64,000 nucleotides of DNA from Arthrobacter sp. Leaf137 (GTDB taxonomy: Bacteria; Actinomycetota; Actinomycetes; Actinomycetales; Micrococcaceae). The notes beneath the pieces are model-generated. The model saw only the letters and a program-made list of their open reading frames with translations, was not told the origin of the DNA and did no database searches. The stretch lies in assembly GCF_001423525.1 (NCBI RefSeq), contig NZ_LMOI01000018.1, positions 166,996 through 230,995 of the forward strand, written 5' to 3'. Both the position numbers and the translations under genes were made by a program. Positions within the stretch are counted from its first letter, which is position 1; each line of letters opens with the position of its first letter. Positions 1-8,801 of the stretch are shown in pieces.

Positions 1-531
1 ACCAACGTGCAGACCCGGGTACCGCTGTCCAACCGGGCGAAAGGCTACGGCTTCCCCGGCATCCGGGTGGACGGCAACGACGTCATCGCCGTGCACGCCG
101 TCACCGAGTGGGCCCTGGAACATGCCCGCCAGGGCAAGGGCCCGGTCCTCATTGAGGCGTTCACCTACCGGGTGGGTGCCCACACCACCGCTGACGATCC
201 CACCAAGTACCGCGGATCCGAGGAGGAGGAAGCCTGGCGCGCCAAGGACCCGCTGATGCGCCTGGAGAAGTACCTCCGCGCCGAGGGCCTGGCCGATGAC
301 GCCTACTTTGCCAAGGTCAAGGCCGACGGCGACGAGCTCGCCGCGTACGTGCGCCGCACCGCCCATGACCTCGAGGACCCGGACATCCGGGCCGCATTCG
401 CCAACGTCTACGCTGAAGCGCACCCCCTGGTGGCCGAGGAACTGGCATGGTTCGAGGAGTACAGCGCAGGATTCGCCGGCGGCGACGAACCGTCCGCCCA
501 GCACGGTGCAGCAGCAAAGGCAGGCCACTGA
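1..531 (+). CDS. 2-oxo acid dehydrogenase E1 alpha subunit, 3' part
   Basis: The reading frame is open from base 1, so the N-terminal half lies outside the window. The visible part carries the E1 alpha thiamine-diphosphate region (IRVDGND) and the conserved loop YRVGAHTTADDPTKYR seen in pyruvate and branched-chain E1 alpha chains. With E1 beta it would decarboxylate a 2-oxo acid and acylate the E2 lipoyl arm. The stop TGA shares one base with the ATG of the next gene, so the two are translationally coupled. Whether the substrate is pyruvate or branched-chain oxo acids cannot be decided here. The E1a-E1b-E2 order without E3 resembles the actinobacterial bkdABC-type operon. Confidence 0.9.
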   Translation, partial: TNVQTRVPLSNRAKGYGFPGIRVDGNDVIAVHAVTEWALEHARQGKGPVLIEAFTYRVGAHTTADDPTKYRGSEEEEAWRAKDPLMRLEKYLRAEGLADDAYFAKVKADGDELAAYVRRTAHDLEDPDIRAAFANVYAEAHPLVAEELAWFEEYSAGFAGGDEPSAQHGAAAKAGH

Positions 532-1511
532 TGACCACCATGACCATTGCGAAGGCCATCAACGAAGGCCTTCGCGCCACGCTCGCTGCCAACCCCAAGT
601 CGCTGCTGATGGGCGAGGACATCGGCCCCCTGGGCGGGGTCTACCGGGTCACGGAAGGGCTCATCGGCGAATTTGGACCCGACCGCGTGGTGGACACGCC
701 GCTGGCCGAGTCCGGCATCATCGGCACCGCCATCGGCCTGGCGCTGCGCGGATACAGCCCCGTCTGCGAGATCCAGTTCGACGGGTTCGTCTTCCCCGGC
801 TTTAACCAGATCACCACCCAGCTGGCCAAGATGCACGCCCGCAGCCACGGCAACCTCACGGTTCCCGTCGTCATCCGCATCCCGTACGGCGGCGGCATCG
901 GTTCCGTGGAGCACCACTCCGAATCCCCCGAAGCGCTGTTCGCCCACACGGCGGGCCTGCGGATCATTACCCCGTCCAACCCGCATGACGCCTACTGGAT
1001 GATCCAGCAGGCCGTGGAGTGCCAGGATCCGGTCATCGTTTTCGAACCCAAGCGCCGGTACTGGCTCAAGGGCGAAGTGGACACCGCAGCTCCCGGCCCC
1101 TCAGGCGACCCCTTCAAGGCCCACATCCTGCGCGAGGGCACCGACGCCACCATCGTGGCCTACGGTCCCCTGGTTCCCGTGGCCCTTGCCGCCGCCAACG
1201 CCGCCCGGGAAGACGGCCACAGCGTGGAGGTCATCGACCTCCGCTCCATTTCGCCGCTGGACTTCGATACTGTCACCGCATCCGTGGAAAAGACCGGCCG
1301 GCTGATCGTGGCCCACGAGGCCCCCACCTTCGGCGGGATCGGCGGCGAAATCGCGGCCCGCATCAGCGAGCGTGCCTTCCACTCCCTCGAAGCCCCCGTC
1401 ATCCGGGTGGGCGGCTTCCACATGCCCTACCCCGTTGCCAAGGTGGAGGAAGACTATCTTCCGGACATCGACCGCATCCTGGAGGCGCTGGACCGCGCCC
1501 TCTCCTACTGA
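531..1511 (+). CDS. 2-oxo acid dehydrogenase E1 beta subunit
   Basis: A protein of 326 aa, the normal length for E1 beta. It contains GEDIG near residue 23 (cofactor contact), a GFNQI stretch, and the C-terminal transketolase-type domain with [11 protein letters not shown]. It forms the alpha2beta2 E1 enzyme with the upstream product. The ATG at 531 overlaps the E1 alpha stop by one base, and the sequence from this ATG matches the usual family N terminus. A longer open frame starting at 447 is out-of-family extension and was not used. The E2 gene follows after 7 bases, so the three are one operon. Confidence 0.93.
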   Translation: MTTMTIAKAINEGLRATLAANPKSLLMGEDIGPLGGVYRVTEGLIGEFGPDRVVDTPLAESGIIGTAIGLALRGYSPVCEIQFDGFVFPGFNQITTQLAKMHARSHGNLTVPVVIRIPYGGGIGSVEHHSESPEALFAHTAGLRIITPSNPHDAYWMIQQAVECQDPVIVFEPKRRYWLKGEVDTAAPGPSGDPFKAHILREGTDATIVAYGPLVPVALAAANAAREDGHSVEVIDLRSISPLDFDTVTASVEKTGRLIVAHEAPTFGGIGGEIAARISERAFHSLEAPVIRVGGFHMPYPVAKVEEDYLPDIDRILEALDRALSY

Positions 1512-1518
1512 GGACACC

Positions 1519-3054
1519 ATGACGCTGAATAAATTCAACCTGCCGGACGTCGGAGAAGGCCTCACGGAAGCGGAAGTCGTTTCCTGGAAGGTCAAGCCGG
1601 GCGATGCCGTCGCCATCAACGACGTCCTGTGCGAGATCGAGACCGCAAAGTCGATCGTCGAACTGCCGTCCCCCTTCGCCGGGACCGTCACCGAACTCCT
1701 CGTACCGGAAGGGGTGACCATCGACGTCGGGACGGCCATCATCAGCGTCAGCGACGACGTCGCGGGCGATCCCACGCCCGCTGACGTCCGGGCGCCCGAA
1801 GCCCCGGCGCAGGCCGAGGCACCTGCGCAGCCGCTGTACGGCAAGCTTCCTGACGATGCCCAGGACAACGGCGCGAACGACGCCGGCGCGCAAGGCAGTG
1901 CCCCGGCGGGTGGTCCGCTGGTGGGTTCGGGACCGAAGGCCGACGCCGTCAAGCGGCGTCCGCGCACCACGCGGGCCGCGGCGGCGGTCAAGCCGGCCGA
2001 CTCGCTGACAGTCAACGCTCCCGAAGTGGAGCCGGTCCAGCCGCATACCCCGGCAGAGGTCACCGGACGCCCGGCAGCCGCCGCACCGCAGGCTGGCCAG
2101 TCCGCCGTCGTGGACACCAGGCCCACGCTGGGTGGCACCATCACCGGGCTGGTCAACCGCGTCCTCGCCAAACCTCCCGTCCGCAAGATCGCCCGGGACC
2201 TCGGCATCGATCTCGCCGACGTCGTTGCCACCGGCTCCCGCGGCGAGGTGACCCGTGAGGACCTGGTCAGCTACCAGGCGCAGCGCGACGCCGAACTGGA
2301 CAAGGCGGACGGCTTCTGGGGCAAGGCCGGAAAGCCGCAGGACCAGCGGATCGAGACTATCCCGGTCAAGGGCGTGCGCAAGGCGACCGCCAAGGCCATG
2401 GTCGATTCGGCCTTCGCGGCCCCGCACGTCAGCATCTTCGTGGATGTGGACGCCAGCCGGACCATGGAATTCGTCAAGCGGCTCAAAGCCTCACGGGACT
2501 TCGAGGGCATCAGGGTCTCGCCGCTCCTCATCCTGGCCAAGGCCGTCATCTGGGCTGCCGCCCGGAACCCCAGCGTCAATGCCTCGTGGGTTGAGAGCGG
2601 GGACGGCAGCGGGGCTGCCGAGATCCAGGTCAAGCACTTCATGAACCTGGGTATCGCCGCGGCAACGCCCCGCGGCCTGATGGTGCCCAACATCAAGGAT
2701 GCGCAGGACCTGTCCCTGAAGGAACTGGCGCTGGCCCTGAACAACCTGGCCACCACGGCACGTGCGGGAAAGACCCAGCCGGCCGAGATGCAGGGCGGCA
2801 CGCTGACCATCACCAACATCGGCGCCCTGGGCATCGATACGGGCACGCCCATCATCAACCCGGGCGAGGTGGCCATCGTCGCCTTCGGCACCATCAAGCA
2901 GAAGCCGTGGGTCCTGGACGGGGAGGTCATTCCGCGCTGGATCACCACCCTGGGCGGCTCCTTCGACCACCGCGTGGTGGACGGCGACCTGTCCGCGAGG
3001 TTCATGGCCGACGTCGCGGCCATCCTGGAAGAACCCGCGCTCCTCCTTGACTGA
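1519..3054 (+). CDS. dihydrolipoamide acyltransferase, E2 component
   Basis: A protein of 511 aa with the three E2 parts in order. A lipoyl domain covers residues 1-80, with the lipoyl lysine K44 in EIETAKS. An Ala/Pro-rich linker follows. A peripheral-subunit-binding domain lies near 216-252 ([12 protein letters not shown]). The C-terminal acyltransferase domain ends with the catalytic DHRVVDGD motif near residue 482. There is only one lipoyl domain. It would pass the acyl group from E1 to CoA. The ATG at 1519 begins the family start [14 protein letters not shown]; the open frame upstream of it is not homologous. No E3 gene follows, so dihydrolipoamide dehydrogenase must be supplied from elsewhere. 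Confidence 0.93.
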   Translation: MTLNKFNLPDVGEGLTEAEVVSWKVKPGDAVAINDVLCEIETAKSIVELPSPFAGTVTELLVPEGVTIDVGTAIISVSDDVAGDPTPADVRAPEAPAQAEAPAQPLYGKLPDDAQDNGANDAGAQGSAPAGGPLVGSGPKADAVKRRPRTTRAAAAVKPADSLTVNAPEVEPVQPHTPAEVTGRPAAAAPQAGQSAVVDTRPTLGGTITGLVNRVLAKPPVRKIARDLGIDLADVVATGSRGEVTREDLVSYQAQRDAELDKADGFWGKAGKPQDQRIETIPVKGVRKATAKAMVDSAFAAPHVSIFVDVDASRTMEFVKRLKASRDFEGIRVSPLLILAKAVIWAAARNPSVNASWVESGDGSGAAEIQVKHFMNLGIAAATPRGLMVPNIKDAQDLSLKELALALNNLATTARAGKTQPAEMQGGTLTITNIGALGIDTGTPIINPGEVAIVAFGTIKQKPWVLDGEVIPRWITTLGGSFDHRVVDGDLSARFMADVAAILEEPALLLD

Positions 3055-3079
3055 GGCCGGGGCGAAGGCAGGGACCGGC

Positions 3080-3697
3080 GTGGCCGCCTCCGGCCGCGCT
3101 ATCCGGGTGAAAAACAAAACCGCCCGGTGGCTGACCGAGGCGCTCCAGCCGCCGGTGGTGGTGACCGTCCAGCTGCTGATCAGCCCGCTGGTCCAGGAGG
3201 GTTTTCCCGCCACGATGGCCTACGGGGCGCTGGCTGCCCTGTTCGTCTGCGTGCTGCCGCTGCTCCTGTTGCTTGTCCTTGTCCGGCTGGGAAAGGTCAC
3301 GGACCATCACGTCAGTGACCGCCGGCAGCGCCTTCCCGTGCTGCTCATGGCCCTGGCGTCCATCCTTGCGGGATTGCTGGTCCTGGCGGCAGCAGGTGCG
3401 CCAACCAGCGTCATCGCCATGGTGCTGGCCGTCGTGGGGGGAGTGGTGGTGCTGGCCGCGGTCAGCCCGTTTTGGAAGATCAGCGGGCACGCCGCAGCCA
3501 TCTCCTGTTCGGCCGTGGTCGCCGTCCTGATGCTCGGCGCCGCCTGGACACCGTTGCTGCTGCTCATCCCGGCGGTCGGCTGGTCACGGGTGGTGCTGCG
3601 CGCCCATACCCTGGCGCAGGTGGTGGCAGGCTCGCTCTTCGGCGGTGTGGTGATGGCAGGGATCTGGTGGCTGCTGAGGCTCTGGCTGGTGCCGTAG
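3080..3697 (+). CDS. PAP2-like membrane phosphatase family protein
   Basis: About 205 aa with five to six hydrophobic segments. Two of the three PAP2 acid-phosphatase motifs can be recognised in reduced form: SGH (in KISGHAA) and SRVVLRAHTLAQ (the SR...H segment, with Q where the family often has D). The first motif, K-x6-RP, is only weakly represented by RRQRLPV. It probably acts on a lipid phosphate or is a degenerate relative. I chose GTG 3080 because AGGGA lies 5 bases upstream. A TTG at 3047, overlapping the E2 stop, has no ribosome binding site. It directly follows the E2 gene on the same strand and may be cotranscribed. Confidence 0.72.
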   Translation: MAASGRAIRVKNKTARWLTEALQPPVVVTVQLLISPLVQEGFPATMAYGALAALFVCVLPLLLLLVLVRLGKVTDHHVSDRRQRLPVLLMALASILAGLLVLAAAGAPTSVIAMVLAVVGGVVVLAAVSPFWKISGHAAAISCSAVVAVLMLGAAWTPLLLLIPAVGWSRVVLRAHTLAQVVAGSLFGGVVMAGIWWLLRLWLVP

Positions 3698-3720
3698 GCG
3701 GCTTGTGCCACCCGGAACTG

Positions 3721-4059
3721 CTAGTAGGCGGGGTACGCGTACATCATCTCCACGGCGGCTGAGTCGCCCATCGAGGATGCGATGACGACGGCGGCACCCA
3801 CCATGAGTGCGGCCCAGGCCGTGGCTGCACCGGTCATGATGGAGAGCAGTTTCCAGTCCTCGCGCATGACGCTGCGGACGGTGCGGGGGAGGTTGAGGTC
3901 CGGGGCGATCATGTTCGGCGCGGAGTCGGTGGTGCCGTCATCCAGCAGCGCAACCACCGTGCCGTTGCCGCGGTCCACGCGCATGGAGCAGATGTGGTTT
4001 CCGTGGCGGGCCAGAAGGATGTCGTGGCCTACCAGCTGGCGGCGCTGAAGAGTGATCAA
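3721..4059 (-). CDS. small hypothetical protein with C-terminal membrane segment
   Basis: A protein of 112 aa that I do not recognise. The N-terminal two thirds look soluble (a basic stretch, then MRVDRGNGTVVALLDDG), and the C-terminal part has a hydrophobic stretch around residues 74-95. A TTG start at 4059 is preceded by AGGGG. It converges with the PAP2-like gene and lies downstream of the universal stress protein gene on the same strand, with 154 bases between. Codon usage fits the region, which supports a real gene. No function is proposed. Confidence 0.6.
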   Translation of the reverse strand: MITLQRRQLVGHDILLARHGNHICSMRVDRGNGTVVALLDDGTTDSAPNMIAPDLNLPRTVRSVMREDWKLLSIMTGAATAWAALMVGAAVVIASSMGDSAAVEMMYAYPAY

Positions 4060-4213
4060 GGGGTCCCCTCTAGTGGTGGGTTGTTGTCGTCCGCACCGTT
4101 GGGGGCTCCCTTAATTTTATCGTTTCGCCCGTAGCTGAATGGGCTTTTTGGGCGTGAGAACGCCCACCCCCCGCAGCGATCTGTGCCACCACGGGGAGTG
4201 TCGGGCGTAACTC

Positions 4214-4642
4214 CTAGTCGGCGTCGTACGTGTTCGCGATGTAGACGTCGCACGGGGCGTTGTGTGCCACGCTGTTGGCCACACTGCCCAGCACCCGGCC
4301 GATGCCCTGCATGCGCCGGTTTCCCACCACAATGATCTTTGCGTCCATGCGGAGGGCTTCCTTGATCAGGGCGTCTGCCGGACGGCCGCGTGCCGCCGAG
4401 TAGGTCACCTTGATCTGCCCGCCCAGGGACTCGGCCACTGTCCGGGCAACGTGCTCGGCCCCGTCCGCGTCGGACACGATCCACTGGTCACTGCCACTGC
4501 CGAAGACTTCCGTGCGGTCGCTGTCAAAGGCCGAGACAACGTGGAGCGTGGCGCCCAGCGCAGCTGCCAGGTCCCGGGCCGACTCTGCGGCCTTCTTGGC
4601 CGTACCGCTCCCGTCGACGCCTACAACGATGGTTCCGCTCAT
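4214..4642 (-). CDS. universal stress protein (UspA family)
   Basis: A protein of 142 aa, the single-domain Usp length. It opens with TIVVGVDGSG and ends with VVGNRRMQGIGRVLGSVANSVAHNAPCDVYI, which corresponds to the ATP-binding Usp tail (a G-x2-G...GS-type loop). The ATG at 4642 has AAGGAG 7 bases upstream. The open frame extends 37 codons further up without a family match. Usp proteins accumulate under growth arrest or stress; nothing in the neighbourhood says which stress applies here. The 154 bases downstream hold a small GAGA-loop hairpin (4150-4165) but no clear terminator. Confidence 0.88.
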   Translation of the reverse strand: MSGTIVVGVDGSGTAKKAAESARDLAAALGATLHVVSAFDSDRTEVFGSGSDQWIVSDADGAEHVARTVAESLGGQIKVTYSAARGRPADALIKEALRMDAKIIVVGNRRMQGIGRVLGSVANSVAHNAPCDVYIANTYDAD

Positions 4643-4688
4643 GAAATGCTCCTTTGCTTGGTTCCTGACGGCACTAATGAGCCCAACG

Positions 4689-5981
4689 CTACCGCGCGGC
4701 CAGCGCTTCCTGCAGTACCGGCGCCAGGCGGCGCACCCCTTCACGGATGGCATCCGGCGGGACGGCGCTGAAGGCGAGGCGCAGTTTGTTGGACGGCTCG
4801 TCCGACGGCGTGAAGGCGGCTCCCGGAATGAAGACCACCCCGGCGTCTATCGCCTTGTGCAGGAGGGGGTAGGTGTCCACGCCTTCGGGCAACGTCACCC
4901 AGACGAAAAAGCCACCGTCCGGGCTGGTCCAGGAGGCACCCTCCGGCATGTACTCGGACAGCGCCGCCAGCATGGCCCGGCAGCGTTCGGCATAAAGTCC
5001 GCGGTAGGTGGAGATCTGGCCCTTCCAGTCGTAGTCACGCAGGTAGGCCGAGACGAGCATCTGGTTCAGGGCCGGCGGGCAGAGGGTGACGGCCTCCGCG
5101 GCCAGGTAATACCGCCGCTGCAGATGCTCCGGCACCAGCGCCCAGCCGATCCGCAGGCCGGGTGCGAAGATCTTCGAGAATGAGCCCATGTAAATCACGT
5201 CGTCCGGATTGGCAGCGCGCAGGGGGGCCAGCGGTTCGCCGTCGAACCGCAGCAGTCCGTACGGGTTGTCCTCAATGATCAAAATATTCGCATTGCGGCA
5301 TATATCAACGATCTCCTGGCGCCGGTCCGCGGCAAGGGTGATGCCGGAAGGGTTGTTGAAGCTGGGGATGGTGTAGAGGAACTTGATGCTCTTTCCGGCC
5401 AGCTGGAGGGCGGCGATGCGGGCTTCGAGGAGCTCGGGGACCAGGCCGGACTGGTCCATGGCGACGGTTTCCACCTGCACCTGGTACGCCTCGAACGTGT
5501 TCAGGGCCCCGACGTACGTGGGGTCCTCCACCAGGACAACGTCGCCGGGGTTGCAGAACAGTTTGGTGGCGACGTCCTGGGCTGACTGGGAGCCCGCCGT
5601 GACCACCACATTCTGCGGCAGCGCATCCACAATCCCTTCGGCCGCCATGACCTCGCAGATCTGCGTGCGGAGCTCCTCCGTTCCCTGGCCGGCACCGTAC
5701 TGCAGGGCGGTGAGCCCTTCCTCGGCGATGATCCGGGCGGCTGTTTCCGCCAGGCGGTCAAGGGGGAGCGACTGCAGGTAGGGACTTCCGCCGGCCAGGG
5801 ACACCAGGCCGGGGCGCAGCGAGATGTCGAAGACGTCACGCACCGCCGACTGCCTGATGTTTGCGGCACGCTCAGAAAAGAGTTCGTCGTGGCGGTGCGC
5901 GGAGGTGGCCGCCCGCTCGATGGCGTCAATGGCTTCGGCTGGAAGAGACGCGGCTGCGGCGTCGAGTGTCTCGTGGCTCAC
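4689..5981 (-). CDS. PLP-dependent aminotransferase, class I/II (2-aminoadipate/MocR-like)
   Basis: A protein of 430 aa, fold-type I aminotransferase. The Schiff-base lysine is K270 in GSFSKIFAPGLRIGW, with the conserved IIEDNPY (near 236-241) binding the pyridine ring and phosphate contacts around SQSAQD. It looks like the aminotransferase half of MocR proteins or LysN-type 2-aminoadipate transaminases, but it has no GntR DNA-binding head. The substrate is unknown. Start GTG 5981. Upstream, at 6016-6027, lies an inverted repeat CAACA-CT-TGTTG that could be an operator. The lipoprotein gene upstream is on the same strand with a 70-base gap. Confidence 0.85.
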   Translation of the reverse strand: MSHETLDAAAASLPAEAIDAIERAATSAHRHDELFSERAANIRQSAVRDVFDISLRPGLVSLAGGSPYLQSLPLDRLAETAARIIAEEGLTALQYGAGQGTEELRTQICEVMAAEGIVDALPQNVVVTAGSQSAQDVATKLFCNPGDVVLVEDPTYVGALNTFEAYQVQVETVAMDQSGLVPELLEARIAALQLAGKSIKFLYTIPSFNNPSGITLAADRRQEIVDICRNANILIIEDNPYGLLRFDGEPLAPLRAANPDDVIYMGSFSKIFAPGLRIGWALVPEHLQRRYYLAAEAVTLCPPALNQMLVSAYLRDYDWKGQISTYRGLYAERCRAMLAALSEYMPEGASWTSPDGGFFVWVTLPEGVDTYPLLHKAIDAGVVFIPGAAFTPSDEPSNKLRLAFSAVPPDAIREGVRRLAPVLQEALAAR

Positions 5982-6051
5982 ACGCTCAGGATACAGCCGT
6001 GCGTTGCCTAAAAAGCAACACTTGTTGTTCCTGGAATTACTGGGCGCCGGC

Positions 6052-6918
6052 TCATCCCGTACCGGTGCCTTCCAGCCGCAGCACCTCTGCCAGCGGCCGC
6101 CCGTTGAGGTAGACCTGCGCCCTGACGGCGCCCACGGCGGCCAACGCTGTTTGGGTGAGCTGGGCTTCCAGCCGCGGAATGTCGCACACGCCGCCCAGGC
6201 TCAGTGCACCTGAAAGATAGACGCTCACGGCGGTCCCGTCGAAGCTGCCGGACAGGAACTTGAGCCGCGATCCCGCCAGTGCGTTGTAGATTTCGCGGCC
6301 GGACGGGACATCTGTTGCCGGAAAGCCGGCACCGCTGCCTGCCCCCAGGAGGGCATTCATTGCCGCGGGCAACGGTTCCTTGCCCGCGGGCCGCGCCTGG
6401 TCCACGCCAATCAGGCTGTCATTGCAGCCGAACCGCACTCCGTTGTTGCCGCCGTCGTCCAGCAGGACGAAGTAGGCCGTGACGGTGCTTTGGGCTGCCG
6501 GCACCCTTTCCGGGCCGGCGGCGGGGGACGGCGACGGGGAGGGCTGCGGTTCAGCTGACGGTGTTGGGCGAGGCTCCGGTTCCCCGCTGGCCGTGGCGGC
6601 GGAACCGGACTGGCCCGTCCCCGCCTGTACCGGAGCGGCAGCGGCCTCCGGTGCGGCCGCGGACGGCTGCTGCGGGGACGTTCCGCCTGATGCGGTGCCG
6701 GAGTCGGAGGGGATGGCAGCCGTAGCTGCCGGCGGCGGCGCCTGCGGCTGCGGGCCCGGCATGGCGGCGCCTGGAGCCGCGGCAGGGCTCGCATCGGTAC
6801 CGCCCCGCGGTGACGCCGGGAGGCCGTCGCAGGCGGCGAGCCACAGTGGAAGAACCAGGGCGGCAGCGACCGCTGCCCGCGCGCTCCGCCGCCCCGCGTT
6901 TCCCGTTTCTCTTGGCAT
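6052..6918 (-). CDS. secreted lipoprotein with GerMN-like C-terminal domain
   Basis: A protein of 288 aa. It has a basic N terminus, a hydrophobic core and a lipobox LAAC with the lipidated cysteine at residue 30. A long Pro/Ala/Ser-rich low-complexity linker follows. The compact C-terminal domain has VYLSG and a final VQLNGRPL-like segment (AQVYLNGRPL), the pattern of GerMN/sporulation-type domains in actinobacterial lipoproteins. It should sit on the outer face of the membrane, with the linker spanning the wall. The start MPRETG at 6918 places the signal peptide correctly; a GTG at 7020 would add 34 residues. The role is unknown. Confidence 0.72.
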   Translation of the reverse strand: MPRETGNAGRRSARAAVAAALVLPLWLAACDGLPASPRGGTDASPAAAPGAAMPGPQPQAPPPAATAAIPSDSGTASGGTSPQQPSAAAPEAAAAPVQAGTGQSGSAATASGEPEPRPTPSAEPQPSPSPSPAAGPERVPAAQSTVTAYFVLLDDGGNNGVRFGCNDSLIGVDQARPAGKEPLPAAMNALLGAGSGAGFPATDVPSGREIYNALAGSRLKFLSGSFDGTAVSVYLSGALSLGGVCDIPRLEAQLTQTALAAVGAVRAQVYLNGRPLAEVLRLEGTGTG

Positions 6919-7158
6919 GCTGCACCGCAATTCCATCCGGCTTTCCAGTGAATTAACGTTACGGCTGGGCTCGCCGGCGGAGATGTCCGTGCGGTACCGG
7001 TTGGGACAAGAGTTGGTCACGGCGGAACGCGGACGTCAGTCCGGGGTGGTGGCGGAAGGTTCGGGGACGGGCCCGGTCACCCCGGATACAGCTGCGCCCG
7101 GAACGCAAAGATGCGTACCGGGCGCGGCGGGAACTGCGCGGATGGTCCGCGCAGGACG

Positions 7159-7716
7159 CTAGGCTGCCGGGGCGGCTGCGGACAGTGCGTCGAAGACGCC
7201 CTTGATCTGCTCTACAACCTCGGCGTCGTCCTTGGGGTGGATCTCGGCGAAGCGCACCATGGAGCCGGGGACGGCGAGCTTGACGTCCTCAATGACTTGG
7301 GCGCCGGCAATGCCGGCGGCCTTGCGGGCTTCGTCCTGGGCCCAGACTCCGCCGAACTGGCCAAAGGCGGTGCCGACGACGGCGGTGGGCTTGCCGGAGA
7401 GCGCGCCGGCGCCGAAGGGGCGGGACAGCCAGTCGATGGCGTTCTTCAGGGGAGCGGGGACGGTGCCGTTGTACTCCGGGGTGACCAGCAGGATGGTGTC
7501 GGCTTCGCTGGCGGCGGCGCGCAGTGCGGCGGCGGCGGCGGGAACCTGGCCCTCGACGTCGATGTCCTCGTTGTAGAACGGGATGTTACCCAGGCTCTCG
7601 TGGATGACAACGTCCACCTGCTCGGGGGCGTTGAGCTGGATGGCTTCGGCCAGTTGCTGGTTGGTGGACCCGGCGCGCAGGCTGCCAACAAGGGTAAGGA
7701 TGGTGCTCTTCGTCAT
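7159..7716 (-). CDS. NADPH-dependent FMN reductase family oxidoreductase
   Basis: A protein of 185 aa with a flavodoxin-like fold. The FMN phosphate loop GSLRAGSTN is near residues 11-19 and the family motif TPEYNG (near 79-84) precedes VPAPLKNAIDW. Members reduce FMN, quinones, azo dyes or chromate with NAD(P)H. The ATG at 7716 has AAGGAG 7 bases upstream. It is divergent from a TetR regulator (start 7841), and a perfect 9-bp inverted repeat lies in between. The most economical reading is that the regulator represses both genes and responds to an electrophile or quinone. The ligand is inference. Confidence 0.88.
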   Translation of the reverse strand: MTKSTILTLVGSLRAGSTNQQLAEAIQLNAPEQVDVVIHESLGNIPFYNEDIDVEGQVPAAAAALRAAASEADTILLVTPEYNGTVPAPLKNAIDWLSRPFGAGALSGKPTAVVGTAFGQFGGVWAQDEARKAAGIAGAQVIEDVKLAVPGSMVRFAEIHPKDDAEVVEQIKGVFDALSAAAPAA

Positions 7717-7791
7717 GGAAACTCCTTGGTAGGGGCCGCGGGAGGGCCGTCGGCCTTTTCAAAGCTGGGGCACTTGATGCCTTCACCAGAC

Positions 7792-7813
7792 TAAACGGAC
7801 TATGGTCCGTTTA
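7792..7813. promoter_or_regulatory. perfect palindromic operator between FMN reductase and TetR genes
   Basis: TAAACGGAC, spacer TATG, then GTCCGTTTA. The arms are 9 bp and complementary without mismatch. It overlaps the probable -35 region of the TetR gene (whose -10 would be TAAACT at 7828-7833) and also lies upstream of the FMN reductase gene. It has the size and symmetry of a TetR dimer site. Confidence 0.8.
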
Positions 7814-7840
7814 TTATTCCCGGGGTCTAAACTGAATCCT

Positions 7841-8446
7841 GTGACCTCCATCCCACTGCGCCCCGAGCCGGCTCCGGCTGCGGCCGAACGCAGCGATGCC
7901 GCACGGAACCGGGAGCGCCTCCTGCTCGCTGCCAAGGAACTTATTGCCGACTGCGGAACTGCGGGCCTCACCATGGACCGCCTGGCAGAGCGTGCCGGCG
8001 TGGGCAAGGGGACAGTATTCCGCCGCTTCGGCAGCCGGGCCGGCCTGATGCTGACACTGCTCAACGACTCCGAGGCAGCCTTCCAGGCACGTTTCATGTT
8101 TGGGCCGCCACCGCTTGGCCCAGGAGCGCCGGGCCTGGACCGGCTCACCGCCTTCGGCGCCGAACGCATTGCCTATGTAGTGGAATTCGGCGATCTGGTC
8201 CTCGCCGCCGAGAACGCCTCGCGGGGGCGGTTTGAGGTGCCCGCCGCAGCGCTGTGGCTCCGTCACATTGAGGTGCTGCTGCGGGAAGAGGGGTTCGACG
8301 GCGACCCCTGGCTCATGGCGGGGTCGCTCAGCGCAGCCCTGGACCCCGAGCGACTCCTTGACCTGGTCCGCCGGCACGGCGTTCCGCCGGAGCGGCTGGT
8401 GGATTCCTGGCGGGATCTTGTCACACGCGTGGTGAGGGCGGCTTAG
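7841..8446 (+). CDS. TetR family transcriptional regulator
   Basis: About 201 aa from GTG 7841. The N-terminal HTH is clear: RERLLLAAKELI, then LTMDRLAERAGVGKGTVFRRFGSRAGLM. The C-terminal ligand domain is divergent, as usual. I prefer GTG 7841 over the in-frame start at 7802 for two reasons. The 7802 start lies inside the operator. Also, a -10-like TAAACT ends 7 bases before 7841, which would give a leaderless mRNA. It probably regulates itself and the divergent flavin reductase. No terminator is obvious downstream. Confidence 0.87.
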   Translation: MTSIPLRPEPAPAAAERSDAARNRERLLLAAKELIADCGTAGLTMDRLAERAGVGKGTVFRRFGSRAGLMLTLLNDSEAAFQARFMFGPPPLGPGAPGLDRLTAFGAERIAYVVEFGDLVLAAENASRGRFEVPAAALWLRHIEVLLREEGFDGDPWLMAGSLSAALDPERLLDLVRRHGVPPERLVDSWRDLVTRVVRAA

Positions 8447-8801
8447 ATTAGCCGCAAGGGCAGGATCAGTCCAGTCAAATCAACTCCACAGAGTTATTCA
8501 TAACGATCTGATACGGGCGTGTGCTTTTCCGGGCATTGGCGGGCATCTTGCGTTTACGGCTGTGATAGTTTCCTCTGGAATGTGACCCGCAACATAGTCC
8601 ATCAGGACCAGCCCGCAAGGGCTGCGGGAGCCAGCTATCCGCTGGCAACGAACTCCGGCGACGCGGCACAACCCCCGCCCAGCCGGGGAAGACGGAAGGA
8701 CCATCGAGTGATTGTTGTTTTGCCCCGCATTCCGGCACAACGGCGGGCCTGGCTGTGTCCGCCGCAGCAGCACGTGGCGGCGAAGCAAAAGTAGCCGTCC
8801 C
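8447..8801 (+). other. 355-base leader of the first Opp/Dpp operon
   Basis: No conventional gene. The second half can fold into consecutive hairpins. AGCCC-GCAA-GGGCT (8610-8623) has a GNRA-type loop. GCCAGC-TATCC-GCTGGC follows (8630-8646). A C-rich/G-rich pair is at about 8673-8688. After these come GGAAGGA and a 28-codon open frame (8708-8794), then the permease ATG at 8802. The run GCTGGCAAC followed by CTCC is reminiscent of actinobacterial SAM-type leaders, but I cannot assign a class. The first 130 bases hold nothing I recognise. Confidence 0.4.
8708..8794 (+). CDS. possible 28-aa leader peptide
   Basis: The frame GTG 8708 to TAG 8794 is preceded by GGAAGGA with 7 bases of spacing, better than the signal in front of the permease itself. 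The peptide (MIVVLPRIPAQRRAWLCPPQ and eight more residues) has no known match to me. It contains single Trp and Cys codons near the middle. It ends 7 bases before the permease ATG, so it could couple translation to the importer or act in attenuation. It may also be a chance frame. Confidence 0.3.
   Translation: MIVVLPRIPAQRRAWLCPPQQHVAAKQK

Noticed and set aside
3047..3079. TTG start at 3047 for the PAP2-like gene
   Set aside because: It has no SD, while GTG 3080 has AGGGA with 5-base spacing. The extra 11 residues are not conserved-looking.
4150..4165. Hairpin GGGCGT-GAGA-ACGCCC as terminator of the universal stress protein gene
   Set aside because: The T run is on the wrong side for the minus-strand transcript; read in the gene's direction the stem is followed by A residues.
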